From Thermococcus sp. SY098 (GTDB lineage Archaea; Methanobacteriota_B; Thermococci; Thermococcales; Thermococcaceae): a stretch of DNA of 64,000 bases. Every line of letters begins with the position of its first letter. The stretch's first letter is position 1. A model generated the notes under the pieces. That model ran no database searches. It was not told where the DNA came from and was given only the letters and a program-made list of their open reading frames with translations. The DNA lies in NCBI RefSeq assembly GCF_035621495.1, contig NZ_CP141821.1:710760-774759 (forward strand), in the 5' to 3' direction. Positions 16,407 through 25,817 of the stretch are shown one piece after another. The translations under genes were made by a program, and so were the position numbers.

Positions 16407-17516
16407 ATGAAAAGGCTATATTTAATCTTAATCGCAGGATTCTTCGCAATACTTAGTTCAACTATGAGCAAATCTCCCACTTTACCTCTCTATGCACAAA
16501 GTCTGGGGCTAACAAAAGGAGAAATTGGATTGGTGGCTTCAGCATCAACGGTAACAGGAATTTTCGTTAACTTTGCTTCAGGTTTTCTGAGCGATATGTA
16601 TGGGAGAAGAAAGCTACTGAAAATTAGCGGATTTGTCTTTTTGAGCGCTCCCCTTCTGTATTTCTTAGCAAAGGATGTCCCAACCTTAGCTTTAGTTAGA
16701 GCATACTATGGAATCGCCACCGCTATTTTTGTCCCCGTTTCATTGGCATTGATAAGTGACCTGTTTCCAGAGAAAAGGGGAACATTTATGGGGCTTCTGA
16801 GTTCTTCAACTTTAGTTGGGAGGGCTTTGGCACCTCTCTTGGCCGGAACTCTTATTTATTTCGCGGACTTTTGGATTATTTTTCTTCTTTGCTCATTCTT
16901 CGGCTCCATTGTCTTTGCTTTAACCTTCACATTTCCAGAGACAGGAAAAGACCTGGAAAAATTTGAGTTTTCTTTCAGTTCTGACTTGCTCCTATTGGGA
17001 ATTTTGGATGCTTCAGTTTACATGGCATATCAAGCTATCGAGACCTTTCTTCCTCTTTTCTACTTTCTTCAAGGTAAATCTTGGCTCTCTGGGCTAATCC
17101 TGACAGTGGAAGTTTCAATAATGGCAATTGTAAAGCCATATGCCGGCTATTTAGGCGACAAAATTGGAAGAATAAAGCCAATAATCTTTGGTATGGGATT
17201 GGTAAGCTCAGCAATGTTGATCTTTGCATTTTCAAGATCCTTACCTTTGGTAATCCTTGGGGCTGTGCTGTTCTCACTTGGCGCTTCAATAAGCGAAGCC
17301 TCAACAAAGCCTTTAGCAACAGAAATCTCAAAGTTCAAAGGTACAGCTTTGGGTTTTTTGGAGAGCATAAAAGATATTGGGCAAGCTTTAGGGCCGATAA
17401 TAGTTGGATTCCTTGGATTTAAGCTTGGCTTTACTTTTGTGGGCATTTTTGGAGCCTCAGCTCTGGGAATTTTCATCTTAAAGTTTAAATCGATAAAAGC
17501 AGAAAAGCTACCATGA
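16407..17516 (+). CDS. Major facilitator superfamily transporter
   Basis: The 369-residue product has about twelve hydrophobic helices and the MFS loop motif GFLSDMYGRRKLLKI between helices 2 and 3, with a related GYLGDKIGRIKPI in the second half. The N-terminal region (SSTMSKSPTLPLYAQSLGL) resembles drug/sugar exporter branches, but the substrate cannot be read from sequence. The TATA box ggttttttattc (about 16373-16384) lies near the ATG, leaving a short leader. The last four bases overlap the next gene (ATGA). Confidence 0.88.
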   Translation: MKRLYLILIAGFFAILSSTMSKSPTLPLYAQSLGLTKGEIGLVASASTVTGIFVNFASGFLSDMYGRRKLLKISGFVFLSAPLLYFLAKDVPTLALVRAYYGIATAIFVPVSLALISDLFPEKRGTFMGLLSSSTLVGRALAPLLAGTLIYFADFWIIFLLCSFFGSIVFALTFTFPETGKDLEKFEFSFSSDLLLLGILDASVYMAYQAIETFLPLFYFLQGKSWLSGLILTVEVSIMAIVKPYAGYLGDKIGRIKPIIFGMGLVSSAMLIFAFSRSLPLVILGAVLFSLGASISEASTKPLATEISKFKGTALGFLESIKDIGQALGPIIVGFLGFKLGFTFVGIFGASALGIFILKFKSIKAEKLP

Positions 17517-18568
17517 AGCTATCGTTTAAGCCTGTGTGGTTTGACTCCTTAGGAGCTAAAAGTTCATGTGTGTTTGTTAAGACATCCGATGTATCAATCC
17601 TAATTGACCCGGGAATTGCCATTATGCAGCCAAGCTTTCCCGCAAGTGAGGAGGAAAAGATTAGATGGCTGACTAAGGGAGAAAGAGAAATAATAAAAGC
17701 GAGTAAAAGAGCAGATGTTATTGTAGTTTCCCATTATCACTATGACCACTACTTCCCGGATAATATGGAGGTTTATGGAGGGAAGATACTCTTAGCGAAG
17801 AACCCAAACAGCTACATAAATGATTCTCAAAGGAAAAGAGCTGAGTATTTTTATTCAAATCTTTACAGTTACTTTGGAGGGATAACCCTCGAAAACGTTT
17901 TGGCAAAACCAGAGACAAAAGAATATCCCAACCCTATAAAAGAGCTCCCAATTGCATCTTCAAAGGACTTTGGAGAGTATAATAAAAGGAGGAAACAACT
18001 GCTCAAGAAAGGCTTTAAGTGGTTTAAAAATAGAGCCAAGAAATGGAACTCCACTCCAAGAATCCCGGAAATGGTATTTAAAGATCTAAAAGTTTTCTTC
18101 GCTGATGGAAAGGAGTTTCGCTTTGGAGATACAAAAATTGAATTTACAAGACCCCTTTTTCATGGAATTGAGTTTTCAAGAGTTGGATGGGTTTTTGCAA
18201 CTGTGATTGAGCGTGGAGATGAAAAGCTAATCCATTCAAGCGATTTAAACGGCCCGATAATAGAGGACTATGCGGAATGGATAATTAAAGAAAACCCAAA
18301 TGTTCTCATTTTAGATGGCCCTATGACATATATGCTTGGCTATTTATTAAACAAAACTAACCTAAAAAGGACAATAGATAACGCTGTTAAGATCGTGAAA
18401 GAAATTGACGCTGAAGTTATTATCTATGATCATCATCTACCAAGAGAGGTTCACTTCAAAGAGCATACAAAAGAGGTCTGGGAGACTGCGGAAAAGCTTA
18501 ATAAAAATCTCCTAACTGCCGCAGAATTTTTAGGGAAGAAGCCAAAAGTAACAGAATGTAAAAAATAA
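17513..18568 (+). CDS. UPF0282 family metallo-beta-lactamase-fold hydrolase
   Basis: The 351-residue protein has the metal-binding SHYHYDHYFP motif, an aspartate in IHSSDLNGPI, and the terminal YDHHLPRE histidines of the archaeal UPF0282 family. Between them lies a long insertion (about residues 90-190) rich in lysine and tyrosine. Metallo-beta-lactamase folds act as hydrolases or nucleases; this family has no assigned substrate. It overlaps the upstream MFS gene by four bases (ATGA), so the two are coupled, without a clear reason. Confidence 0.88.
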   Translation: MKLSFKPVWFDSLGAKSSCVFVKTSDVSILIDPGIAIMQPSFPASEEEKIRWLTKGEREIIKASKRADVIVVSHYHYDHYFPDNMEVYGGKILLAKNPNSYINDSQRKRAEYFYSNLYSYFGGITLENVLAKPETKEYPNPIKELPIASSKDFGEYNKRRKQLLKKGFKWFKNRAKKWNSTPRIPEMVFKDLKVFFADGKEFRFGDTKIEFTRPLFHGIEFSRVGWVFATVIERGDEKLIHSSDLNGPIIEDYAEWIIKENPNVLILDGPMTYMLGYLLNKTNLKRTIDNAVKIVKEIDAEVIIYDHHLPREVHFKEHTKEVWETAEKLNKNLLTAAEFLGKKPKVTECKK

Positions 18569-18699
18569 AGGCTGAAAAATAAAGCTTTTTGTATCCCATT
18601 GAAGAAGATATTAAACTCTCAATTAAAACTACAACTAATACAACATAATAGCAATAATTAAAAACATCAACAAGAACACTAATCTTTGGGGCAAAGAGT

Positions 18700-19710
18700 G
18701 TGGGAAATGAAGGAGTGTCACCCCACATTAGGAGAAAGATATTGAAAAGAGATGGCTACAAGTGCCAGAATTGTGGTTACGATTATCTTGACGTCCACTA
18801 TATGGATGGAAATATTGAAAATAAAAATTTAGAAAATTTGATTGTTCTGTGTAGACAATGCCACTACAAACTTCACCAAATAGAGAAATTAAGGAAGATT
18901 AAACCTGTTCTTGAGAATCTCCTTAATGAACTCTTTGAAAAACCAATTGAAATATTTATGGATGTTAACTTTGAAGAAGTCGTTGAGAGTTTTAAAAATA
19001 GAGTCCAGAGAGAAATTATTCGCGAATTTAAATTTTTTGTTAAAAGTAGAATTTTAGCTAAATTAGAGGAAAAGACGCTAAGAGAAATTGAAAAAGAGAT
19101 AGAAAAAGAACGTACAAGCACTACTGGGTCCCTCCGCAAAATCATTCTTGAAAGATACAACTACAGATGTTCAGAGTGCGGATATGGGTATTTAGAGGTA
19201 CACCATATAGACGGGGACAGGCTGAATAGTAATCCGGAAAATTTAATTACTTTATGTAGACGATGCCATCGTAAGACTCATTCGTCTATGTATTCTTGGA
19301 CTAAAGTTGAGGATATGGACAAAGGTACTTCGAGATTTTATCGTGAGTTTTATAAATTGGCTCATAAAATAGCAAAAGATAAAGAAGATAGGTTTAAAAT
19401 GACGATAAAGTTTAAGCAAGCAGGTAAAAGTATGAAAATCAACAGAGAACAATTTAAAAAGTTTTATGAAATTTTTGGACATGACATAGTAGAGGATATT
19501 CTCGTTCAATGGGAAAGGGAGATTAGGCGTTATTTAAATCAGCTTGAATGGGAGCAACAAAAAGAAATGTATAGGAACGTGTATTTCCTATTGGAACATG
19601 TCTTGCCCAGAAACTCATTTAGAGTATTCGTCAATCTTGCAAAGAGTGGAAAATTTGACAGAAAAACATTAAGAGAAGCAAAGAGAATACTAAAAGAATC
19701 ACTTAAATAA
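18700..19710 (+). CDS. Tandem HNH nuclease-like protein with a degenerate first HNH
   Basis: Two HNH/zinc-finger modules are visible. The first (residues ~10-60) keeps C22, C25, C51, C54, N46, H55 and H59 but has H33-Y34 where the metal ligand and general base (HH) should be. The second (~145-195) is intact: C157, C160, H168-H169, N181, C186, C189, H190. A coiled or helical linker (~60-140) and a C-terminal helical region of 140 residues with no recognised family surround them. The intact second domain predicts a DNA nuclease; the first is probably a binding module. The GTG at 18700 is the best start by length; GTG 18715 is possible. The stop abuts that of the convergent PD-(D/E)XK gene with no base between. 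The neighbourhood is A/T-rich. Confidence 0.78.
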   Translation: MGNEGVSPHIRRKILKRDGYKCQNCGYDYLDVHYMDGNIENKNLENLIVLCRQCHYKLHQIEKLRKIKPVLENLLNELFEKPIEIFMDVNFEEVVESFKNRVQREIIREFKFFVKSRILAKLEEKTLREIEKEIEKERTSTTGSLRKIILERYNYRCSECGYGYLEVHHIDGDRLNSNPENLITLCRRCHRKTHSSMYSWTKVEDMDKGTSRFYREFYKLAHKIAKDKEDRFKMTIKFKQAGKSMKINREQFKKFYEIFGHDIVEDILVQWEREIRRYLNQLEWEQQKEMYRNVYFLLEHVLPRNSFRVFVNLAKSGKFDRKTLREAKRILKESLK

Positions 19711-20706
19711 TTAAATAATTTTGCGCATTTTCCTTCCTCCATGGATATAACTTCTAAATGTGCTTAAGTTTTCCAAGAATATCTCCTTAGCTCTTTCATT
19801 AACAAACGGGTTTTTCTTCGGCTCTTTAACAACTCCTTCATACGCTGAGAGTAATCCTATTGGTGTAAGTTCCATTACTTTCTTGAAGTCTTCAAAGTCT
19901 CGCCTATATGGGTAGCAGAGCCAAACTACATCAAATACGCTTCCTTCTACCCTTTCTCCTCTGTACTTTATGTATGGATTCACAAGATACATCATAGCCT
20001 CGCCAATCGCTTCATATATGTTCGCCTTTTGTGCAAATCCCCTGTTGGAGCGATATCCCTTCACTTCTATCCCTACTATACGATTCTCTCCTTCATTCAC
20101 TGCTATTATATCTGCATCTGGCGAAAAATGGATAAAGGGATCCCACCTATCTCCAGTTGGAGCATTTTGCTTCACATTCATAAAAACATAATCAAAATCT
20201 TTTGAAAGAGCGAAGATTAAAGTCTGTTTTATTTCCTTCTCTTTTTCTGTAGGTTTGATAATCGCTTTTGGCTTTGCTTTTTCCAGCACCTTTAATAGAC
20301 TCCAACCTTCTCTCAATACTGCTTCTAAAAATTCAAAAATTTCATTTTCATACTTCAATGCTAACAAGACTGCATCATTTTCAACAACCGCGATTGTTCC
20401 TGCCACGTAAATATTCCCAGATCGGCTCTTAAATTTAGAGGAAATTGCATCACAATGTAAATCAAGACCCATTTGGATTAGCTTGTTGCAATTAAACAAA
20501 ATCAAATGTGAATACGGTTTTAGGTGGTATTCGTATACATAAGCCTCAGACATTTTAGCTTCTTTAGAATACCACTCCAGAAACCAACGCCTTACTGGGA
20601 TTTCTTCATATTCGATTTCATGTTTCCTTTTTATATCTCCTAGCAATTCGAGTATCTTATGATGAACCTTTTCATTATAATACGGGGCGTAATACCTTAG
20701 GTGCAT
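19711..20706 (-). CDS. PD-(D/E)XK-type nuclease candidate
   Basis: The 331-residue product has FSPDADIIAVNEGENRIVGIEVKGYR near residues 194-218, giving D199, E214 and K216 in the spacing of a PD-(D/E)XK active site, followed by a helix with Q226 (RGFAQKANIYEAIGEAMMYL) as in many restriction-type nucleases. The N-terminal 150 residues (RRWFLEWYSKEAKMSEAYVYEY) resemble no family I know. It converges on the double-HNH gene, with stop codons side by side. Two different nuclease folds back to back suggest restriction or defence, but neither a methyltransferase nor an ATPase is beside them, so this is only a possibility. Confidence 0.65.
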   Translation of the reverse strand: MHLRYYAPYYNEKVHHKILELLGDIKRKHEIEYEEIPVRRWFLEWYSKEAKMSEAYVYEYHLKPYSHLILFNCNKLIQMGLDLHCDAISSKFKSRSGNIYVAGTIAVVENDAVLLALKYENEIFEFLEAVLREGWSLLKVLEKAKPKAIIKPTEKEKEIKQTLIFALSKDFDYVFMNVKQNAPTGDRWDPFIHFSPDADIIAVNEGENRIVGIEVKGYRSNRGFAQKANIYEAIGEAMMYLVNPYIKYRGERVEGSVFDVVWLCYPYRRDFEDFKKVMELTPIGLLSAYEGVVKEPKKNPFVNERAKEIFLENLSTFRSYIHGGRKMRKII

Positions 20707-20787
20707 TGTCTACCCCTCAATACAATATTTCAAAATAAATCACATAATTTTTATTGAGCAATGAAGAGACAGGAAAAATAAAAAAGC

Positions 20788-21495
20788 TCACTTTAAAATT
20801 ATCCTCGCATCAACTACAACTGCTTCTTCGCCTTCGTTGTAGACGAAGACTGGGTTCAGATCCATTTCCTTTATGTAGTCTTTCAGATCGTCAACAAGCT
20901 TTGAGACTTTCAACATCATGTCAACCAATGCTTTCATGTCAGCTGGTGGCTCTCCTCTTGCACCAGCCAGGATTGGATAGCCTTTAATGCTCTTTATCAT
21001 TGCCCAAGCATCCTTCTCCTCAATTGGAATAATCCTAAATGTAACATCCTTGAGGATTTCGACGAAAATGCCGCCAAGACCGAACATTATTGCATGTCCA
21101 AACTGCGGATCTTCAGTTACACCAATGATAACTTCTCTCCCAGGTTTAAGCATTGGTGCAACAAGAACACCCAAGATTTCTGCATCTGGGCGGTATTTTT
21201 TGGCATTTTCATGAATTTCCTCCCACTTCTTTTTCAGCTCTTCCTCATTTTTGATGTTCAGGGCAATGATTTTTGCGTCACTCTTATGAAGTATCTGTGG
21301 TGACATCAGCTTAAGAACAACGGGGTAGCCGATCTCTTTGGCATATTCGAAGGCTTCATCAAGGGTCTTTGCAAGCTTTTCATTTGGAACAGGCAGTTCA
21401 TAAGCCTTCAAAACTTGCTTTGCCTCATATTCAACTAATGCTTTTCTGCCTTTGCTCAAAACATCTTCAATAACTTTCAAAGCTTCATCCTTCAT
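20788..21495 (-). CDS. acdB: ADP-forming acetate/acyl-CoA synthetase beta subunit
   Basis: The 235-residue ATP-grasp protein is the small subunit of the archaeal NDP-forming acyl-CoA synthetase, which converts acyl-CoA, ADP and phosphate to acid, CoA and ATP, the main substrate-level phosphorylation step in peptide and sugar fermentation. Visible are YPVVLKLMSPQILHKSD with the second phospho-histidine, GVTEDPQFGHAIMFGLGGIFVEILKD, and the EMDLNPVFV end. GGGGAGTGAT precedes ATG 21495, four bases after the stop of the alpha gene. The alpha/beta adjacency resembles one of several alpha genes of Thermococcus that share a beta subunit. Confidence 0.93.
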   Translation of the reverse strand: MKDEALKVIEDVLSKGRKALVEYEAKQVLKAYELPVPNEKLAKTLDEAFEYAKEIGYPVVLKLMSPQILHKSDAKIIALNIKNEEELKKKWEEIHENAKKYRPDAEILGVLVAPMLKPGREVIIGVTEDPQFGHAIMFGLGGIFVEILKDVTFRIIPIEEKDAWAMIKSIKGYPILAGARGEPPADMKALVDMMLKVSKLVDDLKDYIKEMDLNPVFVYNEGEEAVVVDARIILK

Positions 21496-21499
21496 AAAA

Positions 21500-22921
21500 T
21501 CACTCCCCTTCAACCTTCTTCAAATATTTTGCATATTGCACAAGACCAGCCAAAGCCCTAACTCCCCTTTCAGGCGTTGGATATACCGGAACTCCCTTCT
21601 CCTCAAGCAGCTTTGCATAATACTCTGTCTTTTTACCGCCCATTGCAACTGCTACAATTGGTTTCTCGCTCTTCTTTGCATACTCTGATAGGATCTCAAT
21701 TATCTCCATCTCATTTAAGAGCGGCACCTGGAAGAGTACTATTACCAGAATAGCATCAACATTCGGGTCATTTACAAAGCCTTCAATTGCAATCTTGTAT
21801 CTTTGAGCGTCTGTGTCACCAACAACGTCAGTTGGGTTGCCAGCGACTGCATGTGGTGGGAAGTTCTCCTTAAGGAACTTGAGAGTCTCTTCGCTGAGCT
21901 GCGCCATCTTCAAGCCGAATTTGGCAACTGCGTCACTTGCCATGACTCCAGCTCCACCGCCATCAGTGATTATCCCAATCCTATCGCCTTTTGGAAGCTT
22001 GCACTTTGCAAATGCCTTAGCAACATCAAACATGTGCTCAAAGTCTTCAGCTCTGATTATTCCAGTCTGCTTGAATACCGCATCGTAAATAACATCTGCA
22101 CCTGCCAATGAACCAGTGTGTGATGAGGCAGCCTTTGCTCCATACTCAGTTCTCCCACTCTTCAGTGCAATGACGGGTTTTACTTTTGTTATTCTCTTTG
22201 CAGCTTCGATGAACTTTCTACCGTCCTTAACTCCCTCAATATAGAAGGTAACAACTTTAATTTGGTCGTCATAAATGAAATAGTCCATTAAATCAGCATC
22301 GTCGACATCTATCTTATTCCCATAGCTGACCATTTTTCCAATTCCTATCCCAGCCAATGCAGCCCAGTCAAGCATTGCTGCTGCGAAGGCTCCGCTTTGA
22401 GAGACGAAAGCTATTGGGCCGCTCTTTGGCCTGTCCATCTTTTCTTCAGGTAAAAATACAGTATCTACACCTGTGTCTGGAACATAGACACCAACACAGT
22501 TTGGTCCAATAACTCTAATCCCGTTTGCCTTTGCTATTTCGTAGATTTCTCTCTCTAATCTCTTTCCTTCTTCACCAAGCTCTCCAAAGCCTCCCGTGAT
22601 GATTATAACTGCTTTGATGCCCTTTTCCGCAATGTCCTTCATTGTGGCTGGAACAAATGGTGCAGGAATAGAGATGACAGCTAAGTCTGTGTCGTCAGGA
22701 AGTTCCTTAACGCTCTTATACACCTTATACCCCTCGATTTCATCAAGCTTTGGATTCACAGGATAAATGTTGCCCTTGAAAATTCCCTGCTCCTTATTCC
22801 TTTTAAAGTTCTCAAAAATAACATTCCCGACCTTTCCTTTTTTGTTCGTCGCTCCGATGATAGCGACTGCCTTTGGTTCAAAAAAAGGCTTTAATTCTTC
22901 AACGATTTTTGGCATTTCCAT
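21500..22921 (-). CDS. acdA: ADP-forming acetate/acyl-CoA synthetase alpha subunit
   Basis: The 473-residue subunit has a CoA-binding Rossmann domain (PKAVAIIGATNKKGKVGNVIF), the succinyl-CoA-ligase-like middle with GPIAFVSQSGAFAAAMLDW, and SSHTGSLAGADV, which carries the phosphorylated histidine of this family. Together with the beta subunit encoded four bases downstream it forms the heteromeric enzyme. Thermococcales have several alpha subunits with different acyl ranges; which one this is cannot be fixed from sequence alone. GGTGAT precedes ATG 22921; the frame opens at GTG 22930. A TATA box (cttttatac on the minus strand, about 23013-23021) gives a leader of roughly 65 bases. Confidence 0.92.
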   Translation of the reverse strand: MEMPKIVEELKPFFEPKAVAIIGATNKKGKVGNVIFENFKRNKEQGIFKGNIYPVNPKLDEIEGYKVYKSVKELPDDTDLAVISIPAPFVPATMKDIAEKGIKAVIIITGGFGELGEEGKRLEREIYEIAKANGIRVIGPNCVGVYVPDTGVDTVFLPEEKMDRPKSGPIAFVSQSGAFAAAMLDWAALAGIGIGKMVSYGNKIDVDDADLMDYFIYDDQIKVVTFYIEGVKDGRKFIEAAKRITKVKPVIALKSGRTEYGAKAASSHTGSLAGADVIYDAVFKQTGIIRAEDFEHMFDVAKAFAKCKLPKGDRIGIITDGGGAGVMASDAVAKFGLKMAQLSEETLKFLKENFPPHAVAGNPTDVVGDTDAQRYKIAIEGFVNDPNVDAILVIVLFQVPLLNEMEIIEILSEYAKKSEKPIVAVAMGGKKTEYYAKLLEEKGVPVYPTPERGVRALAGLVQYAKYLKKVEGE

Positions 22922-23088
22922 TTCTATCACCTTTAGTTAAAAACTTTCGTTGAATAAAGCTTTCTTTCGAAGCTTTTTCCAATTAACTTTCTTCCTTTCG
23001 CTGTATAAAAGTTTTATGTATGTCAAATAGAATCCTTGATGAATTAGAAACTACATTGATGATAGTAATTTGGAAGAAATGCCCAGAA

Positions 23089-23850
23089 CTATTTTAGGTA
23101 ACCTTTCAAAAATTCAAAGCTCTTTTTTAAATCATCCAAACTTCTAACCTCCAGACTCCAAGTAACATTTTTGGGCAATAACCTAAGCACATCGTCCCAC
23201 GGAATTGTACCCTCCCCCAATGCCAAGTGAGAATCGTTTTTTCCATCATTGTCATGAAGGTGAACATGGATTATCTTATCTTTCAAGACTTCAATGAATT
23301 CAGCAAAATCATTACTCACTGTGTACAAATGCCCCACATCGAAAGTAACGTATAGATTTGTACCGTCAATTAACTCATGTATCCTCCCAGCGGTTTGACC
23401 GTCTAAAATTGGAAATTTTGGCATATTTTCAAGAGCCACCTTAATTCCAATTCTCTCAGACACCTTGTCAATTTCTTCCAAAGAGCGTTTATGGACTTTT
23501 TCATAGGCATTGGAGAATTTAAGGCTCAGAGGTGAATAGTGTCCCGGATGAAGAACAACCAGGAGGGAGCCCATTTCATGTGCAATTTCAAGAGTTTCAA
23601 AGATTATTTCAAGCGTTACTCTTCGAAGCTTTTCATTGAGTGCGGCAAGATTTAAATCGCTGAAGGGAGCGTGAATAATGTTTTTCATGCCATAGTTTTC
23701 TAAATATTCACGATGAAACCGGTAGTTGTACTTATCTAATACGTGATACCCCTCACTCATTATTTCAACGAAGTCTAAGGGAAATTCCCCAAGTTTGTAT
23801 ATAGCAACACCCAAACTTCTGTCAAACAGGACATATGTTGAGACACCCAT
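23089..23850 (-). CDS. Sugar phosphate isomerase / endonuclease IV-like TIM-barrel protein
   Basis: The 253-residue protein has the metal-binding motifs of the xylose-isomerase-like barrel superfamily: IIHAPFSDLN, VVLHPGHYS, VALENMPKF, YVTFDVGHL and HVHLHDNDGKNDSHLALGEGTIPW. The pattern of His, Glu and Asp ligands fits a three-metal or two-metal site as in endonuclease IV and hexulose isomerases; which substrate is used is unclear. It begins four bases after the stop of the cation-transporter gene (ATG 23850 or TTG 23853 behind AGGTGG), so it is in the same transcript. Confidence 0.8.
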   Translation of the reverse strand: MGVSTYVLFDRSLGVAIYKLGEFPLDFVEIMSEGYHVLDKYNYRFHREYLENYGMKNIIHAPFSDLNLAALNEKLRRVTLEIIFETLEIAHEMGSLLVVLHPGHYSPLSLKFSNAYEKVHKRSLEEIDKVSERIGIKVALENMPKFPILDGQTAGRIHELIDGTNLYVTFDVGHLYTVSNDFAEFIEVLKDKIIHVHLHDNDGKNDSHLALGEGTIPWDDVLRLLPKNVTWSLEVRSLDDLKKSFEFLKGYLK

Positions 23851-23854
23851 CAAT

Positions 23855-25030
23855 TTAACCACCTACAATGAGCTTTGCTATTAAAACAGCGTATATCGTG
23901 CCGAATATATCGCTGTTGTTTGAAATTAATGGAATCGCAACGTTGTCTGGATCTATATCCCTCTTAAAGAGGAGGTATGAAATAGTATAGGAGTAGAACA
24001 TTATGAAAAGTGCCATAAGTGGATACGTAAGAGCAAGCTCTAAGGAAAAAGATACGTTGCTTCCAAGAATAAGTTTTGCAAGCATGATGCTGAAGATGTT
24101 TATTAAACTGCCTATTACAGGAGTGGTTGCAAACAGAGAGAGTATATCTAAAAACGGTTCCACAGAAAAAAACTTTTCAATTTCTCCAAGATGCAGCTTT
24201 GTTGAAGTTTTTGCTGCAATAACAGAACCATAGTTTCCAAAGCTGCTGAGCAGAGAAGGATAAGCAAATCCGAGAATTACAGAGGCTTGGATTAAGTAGC
24301 TAAATTTCTCCAGCGTAAATCCGGAGATTAGGGAAAAAAGAGCCAAAAGGGTTATTATCACAAAAAGCTCTTTGAACTCCAAAAGCTCCGTTCTTCTTAC
24401 TTTGCTGATTTCAACAAGAAATAAAAGAAGGAGTATAAGACCAATATTCGAAGTCCAAAACACTGTTCTGGAATGTTCCAGGATGAGAATAAAAGCTATA
24501 AGAGATGGTATTGTCAACAGATCCCCCATCGAAGCAACTAAAGGGGCGGCAACACTGTCTGGGTCTGTTCCCTTTTTAAAAGAAAATATCGTCACAAACG
24601 CTGTAAAATATCCAAGTAATAGGGATACAAAAATCGTGGAGCTTATGACTATCAGCAAAATCTGAAAGGAATGATAGCGTATCCCCTTAATTACCCCAAT
24701 CATCCAAAGGATTGTAACAGGAATGAGAGAAAGCATCATTGCAATCACAATGTTCCTTAAAACCCTTTTCTCTCTAATTTTTGGCTCTAAATCACCCAAA
24801 TAAAGCATCGTTGAAAACCGAGATGCCATGGAACCGAAAACATTTCCTCTCAATCCCATCATTCCCGGAAGAATAACCAAAATGCCGGGATAGGCAGAGC
24901 GAATCTTATTAAAATACTTGCCCAGAAAAGTCCCTCCAAAAAACCCAATTATCAACGAGATTACCAATGAAGCCAATGTTGCTGTATATGCCTCTTTTAG
25001 TCTCTCTTTCAGATCCAAAAGGACTGCCAT
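23855..25030 (-). CDS. Divalent cation transporter with two MgtE-type membrane domains (SLC41-like)
   Basis: The 391-residue membrane protein is an internal duplication of the MgtE channel domain without the cytoplasmic N and CBS domains of bacterial MgtE. First half: PGMMGLRGNVFGSMASR and KGTDPDSVAAPLVASMGDLLT; second half: PSLLSSFGNYGSVIAAKTST and RDIDPDNVAIPLISNNSDIFGT. The aspartates in DPD and in the final helix are the conserved cation-pathway residues. The duplicated arrangement is the one of eukaryotic SLC41 carriers. Magnesium is the likely ion, with no gating domain to sense it. ATG 25030 is chosen over GTG 25039. Confidence 0.88.
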   Translation of the reverse strand: MAVLLDLKERLKEAYTATLASLVISLIIGFFGGTFLGKYFNKIRSAYPGILVILPGMMGLRGNVFGSMASRFSTMLYLGDLEPKIREKRVLRNIVIAMMLSLIPVTILWMIGVIKGIRYHSFQILLIVISSTIFVSLLLGYFTAFVTIFSFKKGTDPDSVAAPLVASMGDLLTIPSLIAFILILEHSRTVFWTSNIGLILLLLFLVEISKVRRTELLEFKELFVIITLLALFSLISGFTLEKFSYLIQASVILGFAYPSLLSSFGNYGSVIAAKTSTKLHLGEIEKFFSVEPFLDILSLFATTPVIGSLINIFSIMLAKLILGSNVSFSLELALTYPLMALFIMFYSYTISYLLFKRDIDPDNVAIPLISNNSDIFGTIYAVLIAKLIVGG

Positions 25031-25106
25031 CGCTCTCACCCTCCATCTCTGACACCTCCTTCCTTCTCATCTTGAAATCAACAGTTAGGTATATAAAATT
25101 TCCCAG

Positions 25107-25817
25107 CTAAGTCTTTCTTATCTCTCCATCACTAATAAAACCCTTTGCATATGGGCAGAGTGCCTTCAAGGGACATTCATAGCATCTTGGACTTATCGGA
25201 CGACAGATTGCTTTTCCATGATCCACCATTGCATGGTTCACATAGATCCAAAGCTCCTTAGGAATCAGCTCTTTTAAGTATTCCTCAACTTTTTCAGGTG
25301 GAGCTTTTGGTGGAGCTAAGCCTAAACGCTTGCTTATCCTGTTCACATGGGTATCAACAGGGATTGCCTGTTTACCGAATCCATAAGCCAGAACTATATT
25401 TGCACATTTCCTACCGATACCTGGCAGTTTAACAAGCTCCTCTAACATGTTGGGGACATTTCCACCGTATTTTTCCAGGATTATCCGAGAGCATTCCACA
25501 ATCCACTTTCCCTTATTTTTCCATAAACCAACTCCATTCTCCCTTAGCAATTTCTGAACATCCTCGATTTTAGCATTTGCCAGGGCATGAACTGTCGGAT
25601 ACCTATTAAAAAGCAGCTCGCTTACCCTGTCAGTCACTTCATCTCTATTCCTCTGGGAGATTATACACCTTATAAGGGTGAAGAAAGGGTCCCCATGTAG
25701 AATTCTATCCCTTGGATACATCTCAATTAACTTTTTAACAATTTTCAACGCCCGATCTTTCTTTTCTTCCCAGCTCTCATTAAATGTGAATGAGTCTGAG
25801 CTTTTTACCTTCTCCAT
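25107..25817 (-). CDS. nth: Endonuclease III, base-excision DNA glycosylase/lyase
   Basis: The 236-residue enzyme removes oxidised pyrimidines and cleaves the resulting site. The helix-hairpin-helix LPGIGRKCA (131-139) contains the catalytic lysine K137; D155 is in VDTHV; the 4Fe-4S ligands C205-x6-C212-x2-C215-x5-C221 close the protein. The ATG at 25817 has GGTGGT upstream and lies 38 bases inside the preceding gene, in another frame, so translation of the two is probably coupled. All key residues are present. Confidence 0.95.
   Translation of the reverse strand: MEKVKSSDSFTFNESWEEKKDRALKIVKKLIEMYPRDRILHGDPFFTLIRCIISQRNRDEVTDRVSELLFNRYPTVHALANAKIEDVQKLLRENGVGLWKNKGKWIVECSRIILEKYGGNVPNMLEELVKLPGIGRKCANIVLAYGFGKQAIPVDTHVNRISKRLGLAPPKAPPEKVEEYLKELIPKELWIYVNHAMVDHGKAICRPISPRCYECPLKALCPYAKGFISDGEIRKT

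Noticed and set aside
23030-23065. Two TTGATGA boxes resembling a C/D box guide RNA
   Set aside because: No CTGA D or D' boxes at the required spacing were found.
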